Below are positions 52,396-60,733 of a DNA stretch of 64,000 bases, in pieces. Below the pieces are notes generated by a model. That model was not told the DNA's origin. It was given only the letters and a program-made list of their open reading frames with translations, and did no database searches. A program made the translations under genes and the position numbers. Origin of the DNA: Bog-473 sp963756025. Its GTDB lineage: Bacteria; Actinomycetota; Acidimicrobiia; Acidimicrobiales; RAAP-2. Numbering within the stretch: the first letter of the stretch is position 1; every line of letters starts with the position of its first letter. The DNA is taken from positions 248,001-312,000 of the forward strand of contig CAVWMF010000008.1 of NCBI GenBank assembly GCA_963756025.1. The letters are read 5' to 3'.

Positions 52396-53463
52396 GTGGT
52401 GCGCATCGGATTTGCCGGCGCCGGGCTCATCGCCTGGGCCCATGGGCTGGGGTTGCGGGCGATGGTCGAGGCCGGTCTGATCGACGCCGACATCTCGGTG
52501 GTATTGGATAGGAGCGAGACGCGTGCCCAGCGCTTCGCCTCTACCTTCGGGGCCGAAGTGGCGGGCGATCTCGATGCGCTCATGGAGCAGTGCGATGCCG
52601 TCTGGATCTGCACACCCACGGTGGCCCATCGATGCGCCGTGGATGCGGCACTCGCCCATGGGCGAGCCTTGTTCTGTGAGAAGCCACTGGCCACCGACCT
52701 CGAGGGAGCGCAGGCGCTGGTGGCCGCGGTCGCCCGGGTCGGGGTCCCGGCGCAGTGCGGGCTCGTCCTGCGCTCGGCACCGGTCTTCCAGGCACTCCGT
52801 GAGCTGGTCGCCTCGGGCACCCTGGGCCGGCCCATGGCCGCCATCTTCCGCGACGATCAGTACTTTCCGAACCAGGGCACGTACGCCTCGCAATGGCGGG
52901 CCGACGTGACCCAGGCCGGTGGCGGTTGTTTGATCGAGCACTCCATCCACGACGTGGACATCCTGCGTTTCTGCTTCGGCGAAGTGGACCGGCTGAGTGC
53001 TCGCACGGCGAACTTCTCCGGCCACGAGGGCATCGAGGACCTGGCGACCCTTTCATTGTCGTTCGCCTCCGGACTCGAAGCGCACCTGACGAGCGTCTGG
53101 CACAACATCCTCAGCCGCGGCTCGACACGTCGTATCGAGCTGTTCTGTCAGGAGGGAATGATCTGGCTTGACGACGAGTTCCGGGGACCGCTGCACGTCC
53201 AGACGAGCGTCATCAGCGAGGTCCGTCCCTGCCCCTCTCCACCCTGGGTCGTCGAGCTACCCCTCAGCCATGACGATGTCGGCCTGGCGATTCGCGCCTA
53301 CGTGGAGGCGGATCGGGCCTTCGTCGACGCGGTGAGGGAAGGCAGTGCTCCCACGTCCGGTCTGGACGAGGCGCTGCTGGCCCATCGCCTCGTCGATGCC
53401 GCCTACCGCTCGGCGGAACGGGGCGGGGCGCCCATCGACGTGGGGGCGGTCCAGCACACGTAG
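52396..53463 (+). CDS. Gfo/Idh/MocA family oxidoreductase
   Basis: 355 residues, GTG start (52396 or 52399). NAD(P)-binding VRIGFAGAGLIAWAHGLG, then VWICTPTVAHRCAVDAAL and the EKP motif LFCEKPLATDLEGAQALVAA. C-terminal domain: GGCLIEHSIHDVDILRFCFG with the His-rich catalytic region. Typically acts on sugars or inositols. Divergent from the MFS gene. Its last 61 bases overlap the 3' end of the convergent GNAT gene. Confidence 0.88.
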   Translation: MVRIGFAGAGLIAWAHGLGLRAMVEAGLIDADISVVLDRSETRAQRFASTFGAEVAGDLDALMEQCDAVWICTPTVAHRCAVDAALAHGRALFCEKPLATDLEGAQALVAAVARVGVPAQCGLVLRSAPVFQALRELVASGTLGRPMAAIFRDDQYFPNQGTYASQWRADVTQAGGGCLIEHSIHDVDILRFCFGEVDRLSARTANFSGHEGIEDLATLSLSFASGLEAHLTSVWHNILSRGSTRRIELFCQEGMIWLDDEFRGPLHVQTSVISEVRPCPSPPWVVELPLSHDDVGLAIRAYVEADRAFVDAVREGSAPTSGLDEALLAHRLVDAAYRSAERGGAPIDVGAVQHT

Positions 53464-54239
53464 TCGCGGTAGTGGTAGCGGGTCTCGTAGCCGAGCTTGG
53501 CGTACAACGGTTCGCCCATGGGCGACGCCTGCAAAGTGACTGATGTCGCGCCCATGTCGAAGGCCACGTTGGTCGCCCACACGGTGACCACCCGGCCGAG
53601 GCCCAACTGACGGGCTGCTTCGATGGTGCCGACCCATTGCAGGGACGCCACCCCGCTACTGAGATACGTCAACGCGGTGGCGACCGGTTGCTCCCCCTGA
53701 TAGGCCACAACGATCGCCGTCTGCACGTCCGCCACCAGCCGCTGCGGCCGGTCGAATATCTGGGTGAAGACGTCGGCCGGCATGCCGTAGGTGCCATAGG
53801 CATCGGCATCGACGGCGGCGAAGTCGGCCACGCCCTGCTCGTCCCGCACCGCGCGCAGAAAGATACCGTCCGGGACAGCCGGAGGGTCGAGCCTCTGGTG
53901 GCAGATCATCTGCGGCGTCGGTTCGCCGAGCGGAACGAGCCCGTGCGCCTCACACGCCGTCCGCAGGTCATCGTCCTTCCCATTGTCACGGACCTTGATG
54001 CTGTAACCGCGTTTGCGACGGCTGAAGAACGCTTCCGTCCGGGCGACGAACCCGGCCGGTTCCGCTGCATCGTCGGTCCGGAAGGCGCCGTTGCCGACGA
54101 CGGGGATCCAGGAGCCCCCGGCGTAGAAGAGGGCGCTGCTGTCTTGATGGAGCGATCCTCTGCTTGCCCACTGGGTCGAGGCCCGGCTGTAGTCGATCAG
54201 GTTGTGATGACCCAGTCGGACTTCGTTCTCGTCGGACAT
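53403..54239 (-). CDS. GNAT family N-acetyltransferase
   Basis: 278 residues. N-terminal ~120 residues are divergent; the C-terminal GNAT core shows AAVDADAYGTYGMP, VATALTYLSSGVASLQWVGT, the acetyl-CoA loop ARQLGLGRVVTVWATNVAFD and TLQASPMGEPLYAKLGYET. Substrate unknown. ATG at 54239. Tail overlaps the oxidoreductase by 61 bases in antisense. Confidence 0.82.
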   Translation of the reverse strand: MSDENEVRLGHHNLIDYSRASTQWASRGSLHQDSSALFYAGGSWIPVVGNGAFRTDDAAEPAGFVARTEAFFSRRKRGYSIKVRDNGKDDDLRTACEAHGLVPLGEPTPQMICHQRLDPPAVPDGIFLRAVRDEQGVADFAAVDADAYGTYGMPADVFTQIFDRPQRLVADVQTAIVVAYQGEQPVATALTYLSSGVASLQWVGTIEAARQLGLGRVVTVWATNVAFDMGATSVTLQASPMGEPLYAKLGYETRYHYRDYVCWTAPTSMGAPPRSAER

Positions 54240-54273
54240 GGCCCTCCCCGGATCACGTGTTGTGAAGGGTCTA

Positions 54274-54729
54274 TCAGGACAGGACGAACACAGGGTGACG
54301 CCCGGCGATCACTGCGAACTCCTCGTCGGTGGAGTCGGGCCCCACCCCTTCGAAGAACATGCCGACCTCGAACTTCCAGCGCCGGAGGTAAGCGCGCAGG
54401 ATCTCGGTGCGGGCCCCCACAGGCACCTCGACGGCGGTGCGGGCCTGGCGGTCATGACCAAGGATCAAGGTGAGACTGCCGTCAGCGGCGCGCACGTTGC
54501 GCACCCACTCGGTTTCGCCCCTGGCCGCAACGAGGTAGTCCTTCTCATGGAGCGTGAGGAGATTGACGGGCGTGTGGTGGAGCGTCCCGGAGCGCCGGCC
54601 GCGATGCTCGAGCACACGGGAGCCCCAGGCACTGATGCCCATCCGCATCAGGAGATTCAAGAAGGGTGTGAGGGTCTTGCGCATGAGCCAGCCGGGACGC
54701 TTGTAGTAGGTCGGGTTCGGGTTCGCCAT
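54274..54729 (-). CDS. Ddn-like nitroreductase family (deazaflavin F420-dependent)
   Basis: 151 residues from ATG 54729 with GGAGAA upstream. MRMGISAWGSRVLEHRGRRS then GTLHHTPVNLLTLHEKDYLV, AARGETEWVRNVRAADGSLT is the DUF385/Ddn split-barrel pattern that binds F420 or a similar deazaflavin. Divergent from a TetR regulator that probably controls it. The open frame from 54771 includes 14 non-family residues. Confidence 0.88.
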   Translation of the reverse strand: MANPNPTYYKRPGWLMRKTLTPFLNLLMRMGISAWGSRVLEHRGRRSGTLHHTPVNLLTLHEKDYLVAARGETEWVRNVRAADGSLTLILGHDRQARTAVEVPVGARTEILRAYLRRWKFEVGMFFEGVGPDSTDEEFAVIAGRHPVFVLS

Positions 54730-54763
54730 GGGATTCTCCGTTCTCTGTGTCGGGCCGCGCGGT

Positions 54764-54816
54764 GAGAACACTAATCCTAAGCGTGAACACTGTTCTTGTC
54801 AAGTACTTGTGTTCTC
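54764..54816. promoter_or_regulatory. Candidate TetR operator in the ddn-like/tetR intergenic region
   Basis: GAGAACAC at 54764-54771 and its exact complement GTGTTCTC at 54809-54816 flank a perfect 11-base palindrome GAACACTGTTC at 54785-54795. Three GAACA-type half-sites in a 113-base divergent gap fit autorepression and control of the ddn-like gene. Confidence 0.6.
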
Positions 54817-54842
54817 GATGCAGACCAATCAGACTGGTTCTC

Positions 54843-55574
54843 ATGTCCGTCGCACGCACCGCCAGGGATCGGGTCCGTGATGAGGTGACTCGCGAGATCC
54901 TCGAAGTTGCGGGTGTCCACCTGGCCCAAGAGGGCGCGGCGGCCCTGTCACTGCGTTCGATCGCCCGGGACTTGGGCATGGCCCCTTCGGCGCTCTACCG
55001 CTACTTCGACGGGCGGGACGCCCTGTTGAGTGCATTGATCGTTGCGGCTTACAACTCTTTGGCCGACGAGGCCGAACAAGCGGCCGAGCACCCGGCCGAA
55101 CACGATGCCGAACGCTGGATGGCCGTGCCGTGTGCCATGCGCGCCTGGGCACTGGCCCGTCCCCATGAGTGGGGACTGATCTTCGGCTCGCCCGTGCCGG
55201 GATACCGTGCGCCCGAAGAGACGATCATTCCCTACACCCGGCTGGCGGCTGCGCTGGTGCGACCAGTGGCCGAGGCTTACCGATCCGGCCGACTCATGAT
55301 GCAAGAGTCAGCCGGGCAGCCGCCCTTCTCAGCCACCGTCCGCACTTCAGCCCTGGAAGCCGCGTTGGCACCGGTGCATGACGTCCTCCTGCCGGACGCC
55401 CCGACGTCGATCGTGCTGCGCGCCCTGCAGGCCTGGAGCACGATCATCGGTGCGATCAGCCTCGAGCTCTTCGGGCATTGGCGCAACGCCGTGCTCGATC
55501 CGCAGTTGTTCTTCACTGAGACGATTACAGCACTGGGTGATCAGCTCGGCCTCCCTCGTCATGCGCCGGATTGA
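54843..55574 (+). CDS. TetR family transcriptional regulator
   Basis: 243 residues. N-terminal HTH: VRDEVTREILEVAGVHLAQE, LSLRSIARDLGMAPSALYRY, FDGRDALLSALI. The C-terminal domain (RAWALARPHEWGLIFGSPVP) matches the WHG/TetR_C_13 ligand-binding type. ATG 54843; the open frame from 54747 crosses the operator region and is not used. Divergent from the Ddn-like gene. Confidence 0.93.
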   Translation: MSVARTARDRVRDEVTREILEVAGVHLAQEGAAALSLRSIARDLGMAPSALYRYFDGRDALLSALIVAAYNSLADEAEQAAEHPAEHDAERWMAVPCAMRAWALARPHEWGLIFGSPVPGYRAPEETIIPYTRLAAALVRPVAEAYRSGRLMMQESAGQPPFSATVRTSALEAALAPVHDVLLPDAPTSIVLRALQAWSTIIGAISLELFGHWRNAVLDPQLFFTETITALGDQLGLPRHAPD

Positions 55575-55610
55575 CCGCGGATTGCACGATTCCGTATCGG
55601 CGAAGGCACT

Positions 55611-57260
55611 ATGTTTTCCCGAATGCTCAGGCCAAATGTGCTGCTCATCATGACCGACGAGGAGCGCTATGCGCCTCCTTACGAGATCGACGCCGTCAAA
55701 GATTTTCGCAGGTCACAGTTGCCCGCACGCGAGTCGATCAGGTCACGGGGAATGGAGTTTCACCGGCACTACGCCGGGTCGACAGCCTGCACGCCTAGTC
55801 GGGCGACCATGTTCACCGGGCAATACCCGTCGTTGCATGGGGTGACGTCTACCGACGGGACGGCCAAGCAGAGCTCCGATCCCGGTATGCACTGGTTGGA
55901 CCCGAACTCGGTGCCCACGCTCGGTGACTGGTTCCGGGCTGGCGGCTACCAGACGCACTATCGGGGGAAGTGGCACGTTTCCTTCGCAGATCTGGTTATT
56001 CCGGGCACCCACGAGGGCCTCAAGGCCTCAGACGACGAGGGCAGACCAATCGCCGAGGCCGTTGCCGCGTATCGAGGCGCAGACCGTCTCGATCCATTCG
56101 GGTTCTCGGGTTGGCTCGGCCGAGAACCACACGGCGCAGCGAAGTCCGACTGCGGGACAGTGCGCGATGGCGTTTTTGCCGAACAAGTAGTCCAGCTGTT
56201 CGACGAACTTGCCGCTTCTCGTTCCGAGGGTCCGTGGCTGACGGTGGCGTCGTTCGTGAATCCTCACGACATCGCCTTCTCGGGCTTCGGCTGGGAGCAG
56301 CTGCTGCAGTTCGGACCCCCGGACGACACCGTTCCCGATATTCCCGAAGCGCCATCGCAGTCCGATTCGTTCGCCGGTCGCCCTGCCTGCCAAGAGGCAT
56401 TCAAGGCAGTGTGGCCTCAGATGATTTTCGAAACGGCTGCCGATCTCGGCTATCGGCGGCTCTATTACTACCTCCTCAAGCTGGTCGACCAGGCCATCGG
56501 GCGGATCCTCACCGCACTCGAACGCAGCGGCATGGCCGACGACACGATCGTCATATTCACCTCAGATCACGGCGACCTGCTGGGTGCCCATGGCGGCTTG
56601 ATCCAGAAGTGGTGCAACGCCTTCGACGAGGCCACCCGTGTGCCCCTCTTGGTTGCTGGTCCTGGGGTCGCCGCGGGTGGTCGCGTCGATATTCCCACTA
56701 GCCACGTCGACCTGATTCCTACGTTGCTCGGCGTGGCCGGGATCGACGTCGATGAGGCTGCCGCCAAGGTCGCGGTTTCCCACGACGAAACTCACCCCCT
56801 GCCGGGCCGCGATCTGAGTGGAGTTGTATTGGGCACCACTGCTGCGGCGTCATTGGCATCGCCCATCTATTTCATGACAGAGGACGATGTCACCCGAGGC
56901 GTGACCCAGGTGAACATCATCAATGGGACGCCATTCGAGGCGATCTCCCCGCCGATCAATATCGAATCGGTGATCACGACGTTGCCGACGGGAGATGGTG
57001 GTGCACCGGAGCTTTGGAAGCTGAACCATTACTACGAGCGCCTTGACGATTGGCATGAGAGCCAGGGCATTGCGCCCAACCCCTTCTTGCCACCGGCCGC
57101 CGAACCCGAATGGGAACTTCATAACCTGACCGCTGACCCCGAGGAACGTAAGAACCTGGCGCATGACGCTCCGCCGACGTTGTCCAACCTCAAGTCAGTC
57201 ATCGAATCCGAGAGGAATGCGAAGCGACTGCTCCCGAAGTTGCGGAACGCCACTCCTTAG
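55611..57260 (+). CDS. Type I sulfatase (arylsulfatase-like)
   Basis: 549 residues. Alkaline-phosphatase fold: VLLIMTDEERYAPPYEIDAV has the first metal Asp pair; the formylglycine signature is CTPSRATMFTGQYP with Cys60 expected to be converted; GKWHVSF, VIFTSDHGDLLGAHGG and FDEATRVPLLVAGPGV complete the active site. No signal peptide is visible, so it may be cytoplasmic, which is unusual for sulfatases. Needs a formylglycine-generating enzyme encoded elsewhere. A weak TTGACC-18-TATCGG lies upstream at 55571-55600. Stop codon overlaps that of the convergent DUF222 gene. Confidence 0.9.
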   Translation: MFSRMLRPNVLLIMTDEERYAPPYEIDAVKDFRRSQLPARESIRSRGMEFHRHYAGSTACTPSRATMFTGQYPSLHGVTSTDGTAKQSSDPGMHWLDPNSVPTLGDWFRAGGYQTHYRGKWHVSFADLVIPGTHEGLKASDDEGRPIAEAVAAYRGADRLDPFGFSGWLGREPHGAAKSDCGTVRDGVFAEQVVQLFDELAASRSEGPWLTVASFVNPHDIAFSGFGWEQLLQFGPPDDTVPDIPEAPSQSDSFAGRPACQEAFKAVWPQMIFETAADLGYRRLYYYLLKLVDQAIGRILTALERSGMADDTIVIFTSDHGDLLGAHGGLIQKWCNAFDEATRVPLLVAGPGVAAGGRVDIPTSHVDLIPTLLGVAGIDVDEAAAKVAVSHDETHPLPGRDLSGVVLGTTAAASLASPIYFMTEDDVTRGVTQVNIINGTPFEAISPPINIESVITTLPTGDGGAPELWKLNHYYERLDDWHESQGIAPNPFLPPAAEPEWELHNLTADPEERKNLAHDAPPTLSNLKSVIESERNAKRLLPKLRNATP

Positions 57261-58684
57261 ACGCGCTGATTCACTGGACCGTCCCTGAAGTACCAGCAGC
57301 AAGCGGACACGGACCGTTCGCTGTTCGAACGAAGAGAATCAACCCGACCCCTCAGGTCCGCCGGAGCCGGTTGCGGTCCGTCGTCACACCGGCGGCTGCC
57401 TTGGCCACCGCCAGCTTGCGGGCCCGTGAGATGGCCCCCGCGCTCTTTCGGGTGCGCCGGGGCGACCCAGCGGAAGTTCCCCGGTGTCCCTTCGAGCCGC
57501 CACCCGCCGAAGGTCTTGAGGGCATGGTGCTCGGGGCACATGCGCACCAGATTGTCGAGCTCGGTGGGTCCGTCCTCGTTGTAGTCGATGAAGACGTGAT
57601 CTCGTTCGAGCCCGAGGCGCTTGGCACAGCCCGGCACACAACAGGTCCGGTCGCGGACGATCAAGGCGGCGTCGACCGCTTTGGCGACGCTGCGATCGGC
57701 CCGGGTCACCGTCTTTATGTCGAAGCCCTCTTTGACCAAGAAGCGCAGGGCGGCGTCGCCCAGCAGTTCGACCCCGGCGGCGACCGAGACCGGGCCGATG
57801 CCCTCGATCTCGCACAGCTCGTCGCCCTCTGTCGTCCCCCGGCGCAAGGCCTCGGCGTCGATGATGACCAGGGCCTCGACCCGGGTCCTCCTCTGCGAGC
57901 CCGAGCCGGGGCGAGAGCTCGAAGTCGGGCCGCCGCTCGAAGTTGGGCCGTCGCTCGAGGGGGAGCCGGAATGGTTCCGGGCGTCGGCACCGGCGCCGGC
58001 GATCAGGTCGAAGAAGGCATCGAGGCGGTGCGTCTCGAGGGAGGCCCCGTCTTTGGACCCGGCGGCCTTCCAGCGGGCCTTGGCCTCGGCTTCGAGGCGG
58101 GGGGCGACATAGGCCCACTTGGCCTCGTCGCAGAAGAACTCGCCTCGTACCCCGCCTTCGGGGCACTGGCGCCAGCGCAAGTGGCGCCGCTCGTGCACCT
58201 TGGCCCGCCGGGTCGCTTCGCTCTCCTTGCTGCGTGCCGCGGCGCGCAGGCGAGAGGCGGTGTCGCTCAGCTCTTGATGGGTCGCCCCGGCCCCGGCCAG
58301 GTCCAAGAGGGCCTTGGCACTCCCCGGGGCGGCCGCTTCGGTGTCACCGATCACTTTGAGCTCGGCGGAGGAGAGCTCGCCTTGGTGCAGGGCCTTGGTC
58401 AGGCCCGCATCGGCCCGGGCCCGCTTGGCCGAGGCCAGACGGTCCTTGGCGACCGAGGGAGAGGCCCCGGCGAGTGCACCCAGCCAGTCCGCCGCCGTGC
58501 CGTGGCCGGTCTTGGTGTGGGCCCCGGTCTCGACCACTCTCGGGGTCAACAGGGCGAGGCCCGACGCACAGACACGTTCGCCCTGGGCGAACAGGTCCAC
58601 CAGGTGGCGGGCCTCGTCCCCCGACAAAGATGCCGGAGCCGCCGTGCGCACCACGCCCTGGAGGCCAACCACGGCGGCGCGCAC
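57257..58684 (-). CDS. DUF222/13E12-type HNH endonuclease domain protein
   Basis: 475 residues from GTG 58684. DUF222 helical region residues 1-330 (DEARHLVDLFAQGERVCASG, RADAGLTKALHQGELSSAEL), then HNH near 370-415: RTCCVPGCAKRLGLERDHVF, LDNLVRMCPEHHALKTFGGW. A Ser/Gly/Pro-rich linker lies near 240-265. The family is abundant and often mobile-element associated in actinobacteria; activity is rarely tested. In-frame family-like codons (FDRALATV) extend upstream of GTG 58684 into a hexamer repeat, so the true start may be lost or non-standard. Confidence 0.87.
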   Translation of the reverse strand: MRAAVVGLQGVVRTAAPASLSGDEARHLVDLFAQGERVCASGLALLTPRVVETGAHTKTGHGTAADWLGALAGASPSVAKDRLASAKRARADAGLTKALHQGELSSAELKVIGDTEAAAPGSAKALLDLAGAGATHQELSDTASRLRAAARSKESEATRRAKVHERRHLRWRQCPEGGVRGEFFCDEAKWAYVAPRLEAEAKARWKAAGSKDGASLETHRLDAFFDLIAGAGADARNHSGSPSSDGPTSSGGPTSSSRPGSGSQRRTRVEALVIIDAEALRRGTTEGDELCEIEGIGPVSVAAGVELLGDAALRFLVKEGFDIKTVTRADRSVAKAVDAALIVRDRTCCVPGCAKRLGLERDHVFIDYNEDGPTELDNLVRMCPEHHALKTFGGWRLEGTPGNFRWVAPAHPKERGGHLTGPQAGGGQGSRRCDDGPQPAPADLRGRVDSLRSNSERSVSACCWYFRDGPVNQRV

Positions 58685-58716
58685 GGTGGCCAGCGCACGG
58701 TCGAAGCTGCATCCAT

Positions 58717-58772
<56 letters not shown>

Positions 58773-58776
58773 AGCC

Positions 58777-59048
58777 GGGAAGGTCAGAATGGGAGGTCAG
58801 AGGGAAGGGCCACACGAGGACCCTAAAGAGGGGGTGTATCACGGCCCCGATCGGGGCATGAAAGCGCAGGCGGGGAGCGTGAGAGGGTTGCGGCCGAATG
58901 AGTGCGGAGCCTGGTGCGAAACGGGGAGCCTGGTGTGAAACGGGGAACTTGAAGCGGCAACTAAACAAATTCACAGGGCCATAGGTCTAGGAGTGTACCC
59001 ACCCGACCCGTCTTCCGCACGAGAGGTCGCGAGGAGAACTCAGTTGCC
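58777..59048. other. Non-coding stretch with no recognised feature
   Basis: Between the hexamer repeat and the hairpin at 59049. Contains short open frames in both strands that do not resemble known proteins and no tRNA, promoter or repeat that I can support. Probably holds the DUF222 promoter. Confidence 0.5.
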
Positions 59049-59077
59049 GCGGCGGTCCCGCGTAGTGGGACCGCCGC
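59049..59077. terminator. 11-bp hairpin downstream of the small ORF
   Basis: GCGGCGGTCCC at 59049-59059 pairs with GGGACCGCCGC at 59067-59077 around a seven-base loop. It lies just after the stop of the minus-strand ORF at 59083-59295. There is no strong T run on that strand, so it may be a weak or factor-dependent terminator. Confidence 0.5.
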
Positions 59078-59082
59078 CGTGT

Positions 59083-59295
59083 TTAGGACGAGATGGGGAG
59101 ACGCACCTCGATGCCCGCGTTCTGCAGGAAGGCCAGCTTGTGCTCTAACGCCGACTGCCAATCGACCATGTCTTTGTCGAACTGGGCTCGGTCGCCCTCT
59201 TCGCACGCGTGCTCGAGTTCATCAAACGCCACATCCTCGGCGTCGAGCAGACTGCGGTACCTGGACAGGAAGTGGTCGCTGATCGGCTGATGCAC
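59083..59295 (-). CDS. Small hypothetical protein (70 residues)
   Basis: GTG at 59295 has AGGGAGGA five bases upstream on the minus strand, a strong ribosome site. The product is acidic and predicted helical (DHFLSRYRSLLDAEDVAFDE, LEHACEEGDRAQFDKDMVDW), with no motif I recognise. A stop-proximal hairpin follows. Likely a real gene of unknown function. Confidence 0.6.
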   Translation of the reverse strand: MHQPISDHFLSRYRSLLDAEDVAFDELEHACEEGDRAQFDKDMVDWQSALEHKLAFLQNAGIEVRLPISS

Positions 59296-59381
59296 GTCGT
59301 CCTCCCTACTGCGGCCCGCTCGTTACGAGCCGGTACCCGGAAACGATACCGCTACGGGAGACATGCTGCGCAGAAGAGGTT

Positions 59382-60188
59382 TCACCAGCGCTTTCGGCCC
59401 CGGTGGTAGGCCCTCGGCATGACGTACCGGAACACCACGGCGAAGTCGATGAGCCTCGATGCGCTTATCTCCAGCGAAGATTCCCCTGCGCGTGCCAGGA
59501 TTATGCGCGACACCGCCTCAACCCGGCGGATGGTCAGACGGGGCGGCCGTCGCAAACCCCGACGTAGCGCTCCCAGGCCGAGATCCGTCGCCATGAAGGC
59601 GGGATAGACCACATGCATGGTGATCCCTTGTGGTGCGAGCCGGAAGGAGGTCGACTCACTGAACGCCGAGAGCGCCGCCTTTGACGATGGGTACGCACCT
59701 GGACCCGGCGAGGGGAGTCGACCGCCGTCGGACGCGACGTTGATGATCGTCCCCGAGCCCCGTGCACGCATCGCTGGGAGTACCGCCAACGTGGCGGCGA
59801 CGGGAGCGAAGAAGTTCACATCAAACGTGTTCCGGAAGTCGTCGACAGTGATGTCTGCCAATCGCACACCGGGATCTTGCGCAGCGTTGTTGATGAGGAG
59901 ATCGATCGCGCCGTGCGTCTCGATGACACCGGCCAGCGTGGCGCACAACTTCTCGGAGTCGGTCACGTCGCATACGACCATGCGCGAAGCGGGGGAGACA
60001 GCGCTGAGCATTTGTAACATGGACTCGAGTCGCTGTGCGTTGCGCGCGAGTCCGACGACCGTCGCGCCGGCGTGAACCAGATCGAGGCAGAGTTGCGCAC
60101 CGAGCCCGCTCGATGCACCGGTCACGACCGCCACACGATCGCGATATCGGCCGCCATAGAAAGGAGGCCGACGCGAGACCCGGGTCAT
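59382..60188 (-). CDS. Short-chain dehydrogenase/reductase
   Basis: 268 residues. Cofactor motif VAVVTGASSGLGAQLCLDLV, GLARNAQRL after beta2 (NADP-type Arg), LLINNAAQDPG, catalytic SDGG and YPSSKAALSAFSES. The C-terminal basic tail (RAYHRGRKRW) resembles SDRs acting on lipids at membranes, but substrate is unknown. ATG at 60188 overlaps the stop of the upstream SCP2-like gene by four bases, so the two are co-translated. Confidence 0.88.
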   Translation of the reverse strand: MTRVSRRPPFYGGRYRDRVAVVTGASSGLGAQLCLDLVHAGATVVGLARNAQRLESMLQMLSAVSPASRMVVCDVTDSEKLCATLAGVIETHGAIDLLINNAAQDPGVRLADITVDDFRNTFDVNFFAPVAATLAVLPAMRARGSGTIINVASDGGRLPSPGPGAYPSSKAALSAFSESTSFRLAPQGITMHVVYPAFMATDLGLGALRRGLRRPPRLTIRRVEAVSRIILARAGESSLEISASRLIDFAVVFRYVMPRAYHRGRKRW

Positions 60189-60706
60189 TCGTCGGAGTGG
60201 GCCGTGTTGTCCAGGTCGGTCAGGTCGGTCAGGTCGGTCAATGTCCGGCCCAACGCGGCGGACGCGGCGTTGAGAACTGACTGACCTGCCACGAGCACAG
60301 CCAGTTCGCCGCGCACGCGGACCCGACCGGCGGCGAGTGCCTCCGCCGGATCCAGTTCCCCACGCGCAATGGCGAGTGCATCCGCGTAGCGCAGGACGAT
60401 GGTGACGTTCGAGGGTAACGACTCGCCCTGGTCCGACGTCAGCGTGATGCGGCCGTCGTCCACGGTAAGGACGGTGCGTACGACCCCGCCCTCCCCGCCC
60501 TCCCCGTCCGCCCCGTCCGCCCCGTCCACGCCACTCACGCCACCAAGACCCCCCGGCACGTCCGTCACGACCTGGGCGACGCGAAACGTGCCCTGTGACG
60601 CGGTCAGTGAACCGGCACCCGCCGCCGCGATGGCGTCGGTGAGGTCGAGCCCGTCGAGGGCAGCGTTGAACGCCTGCATCCAGGCGGGCGAAAGGTAGGG
60701 GGGCAT
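60185..60706 (-). CDS. SCP2 sterol-transfer-like protein
   Basis: 173 residues. VVRTVLTVDDGRITLTSDQG, SNVTIVLRYADALAIARGEL, DPAEALAAGRVRVRGELAVL fit the SCP2 lipid-binding fold. An internal Gly/Asp-rich insert (GVDGADGADGEGGEGG) near residue 60 and a LTDLTDLTDLD tail are simple-sequence additions. Coupled to the downstream SDR: a lipid carrier with a lipid-modifying enzyme is a reasonable inference. Confidence 0.78.
   Translation of the reverse strand: MPPYLSPAWMQAFNAALDGLDLTDAIAAAGAGSLTASQGTFRVAQVVTDVPGGLGGVSGVDGADGADGEGGEGGVVRTVLTVDDGRITLTSDQGESLPSNVTIVLRYADALAIARGELDPAEALAAGRVRVRGELAVLVAGQSVLNAASAALGRTLTDLTDLTDLDNTAHSDE
60212..60238 (-). repeat. Three 9-base repeats in the SCP2-like gene tail
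   Basis: CAGGTCGGT three times in tandem on the plus strand, encoding (TDL)n on the minus strand close to the C-terminus. Confidence 0.85.
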
Positions 60707-60733
60707 GACAGTACCGCGAGGTCGTCCTCCGGC

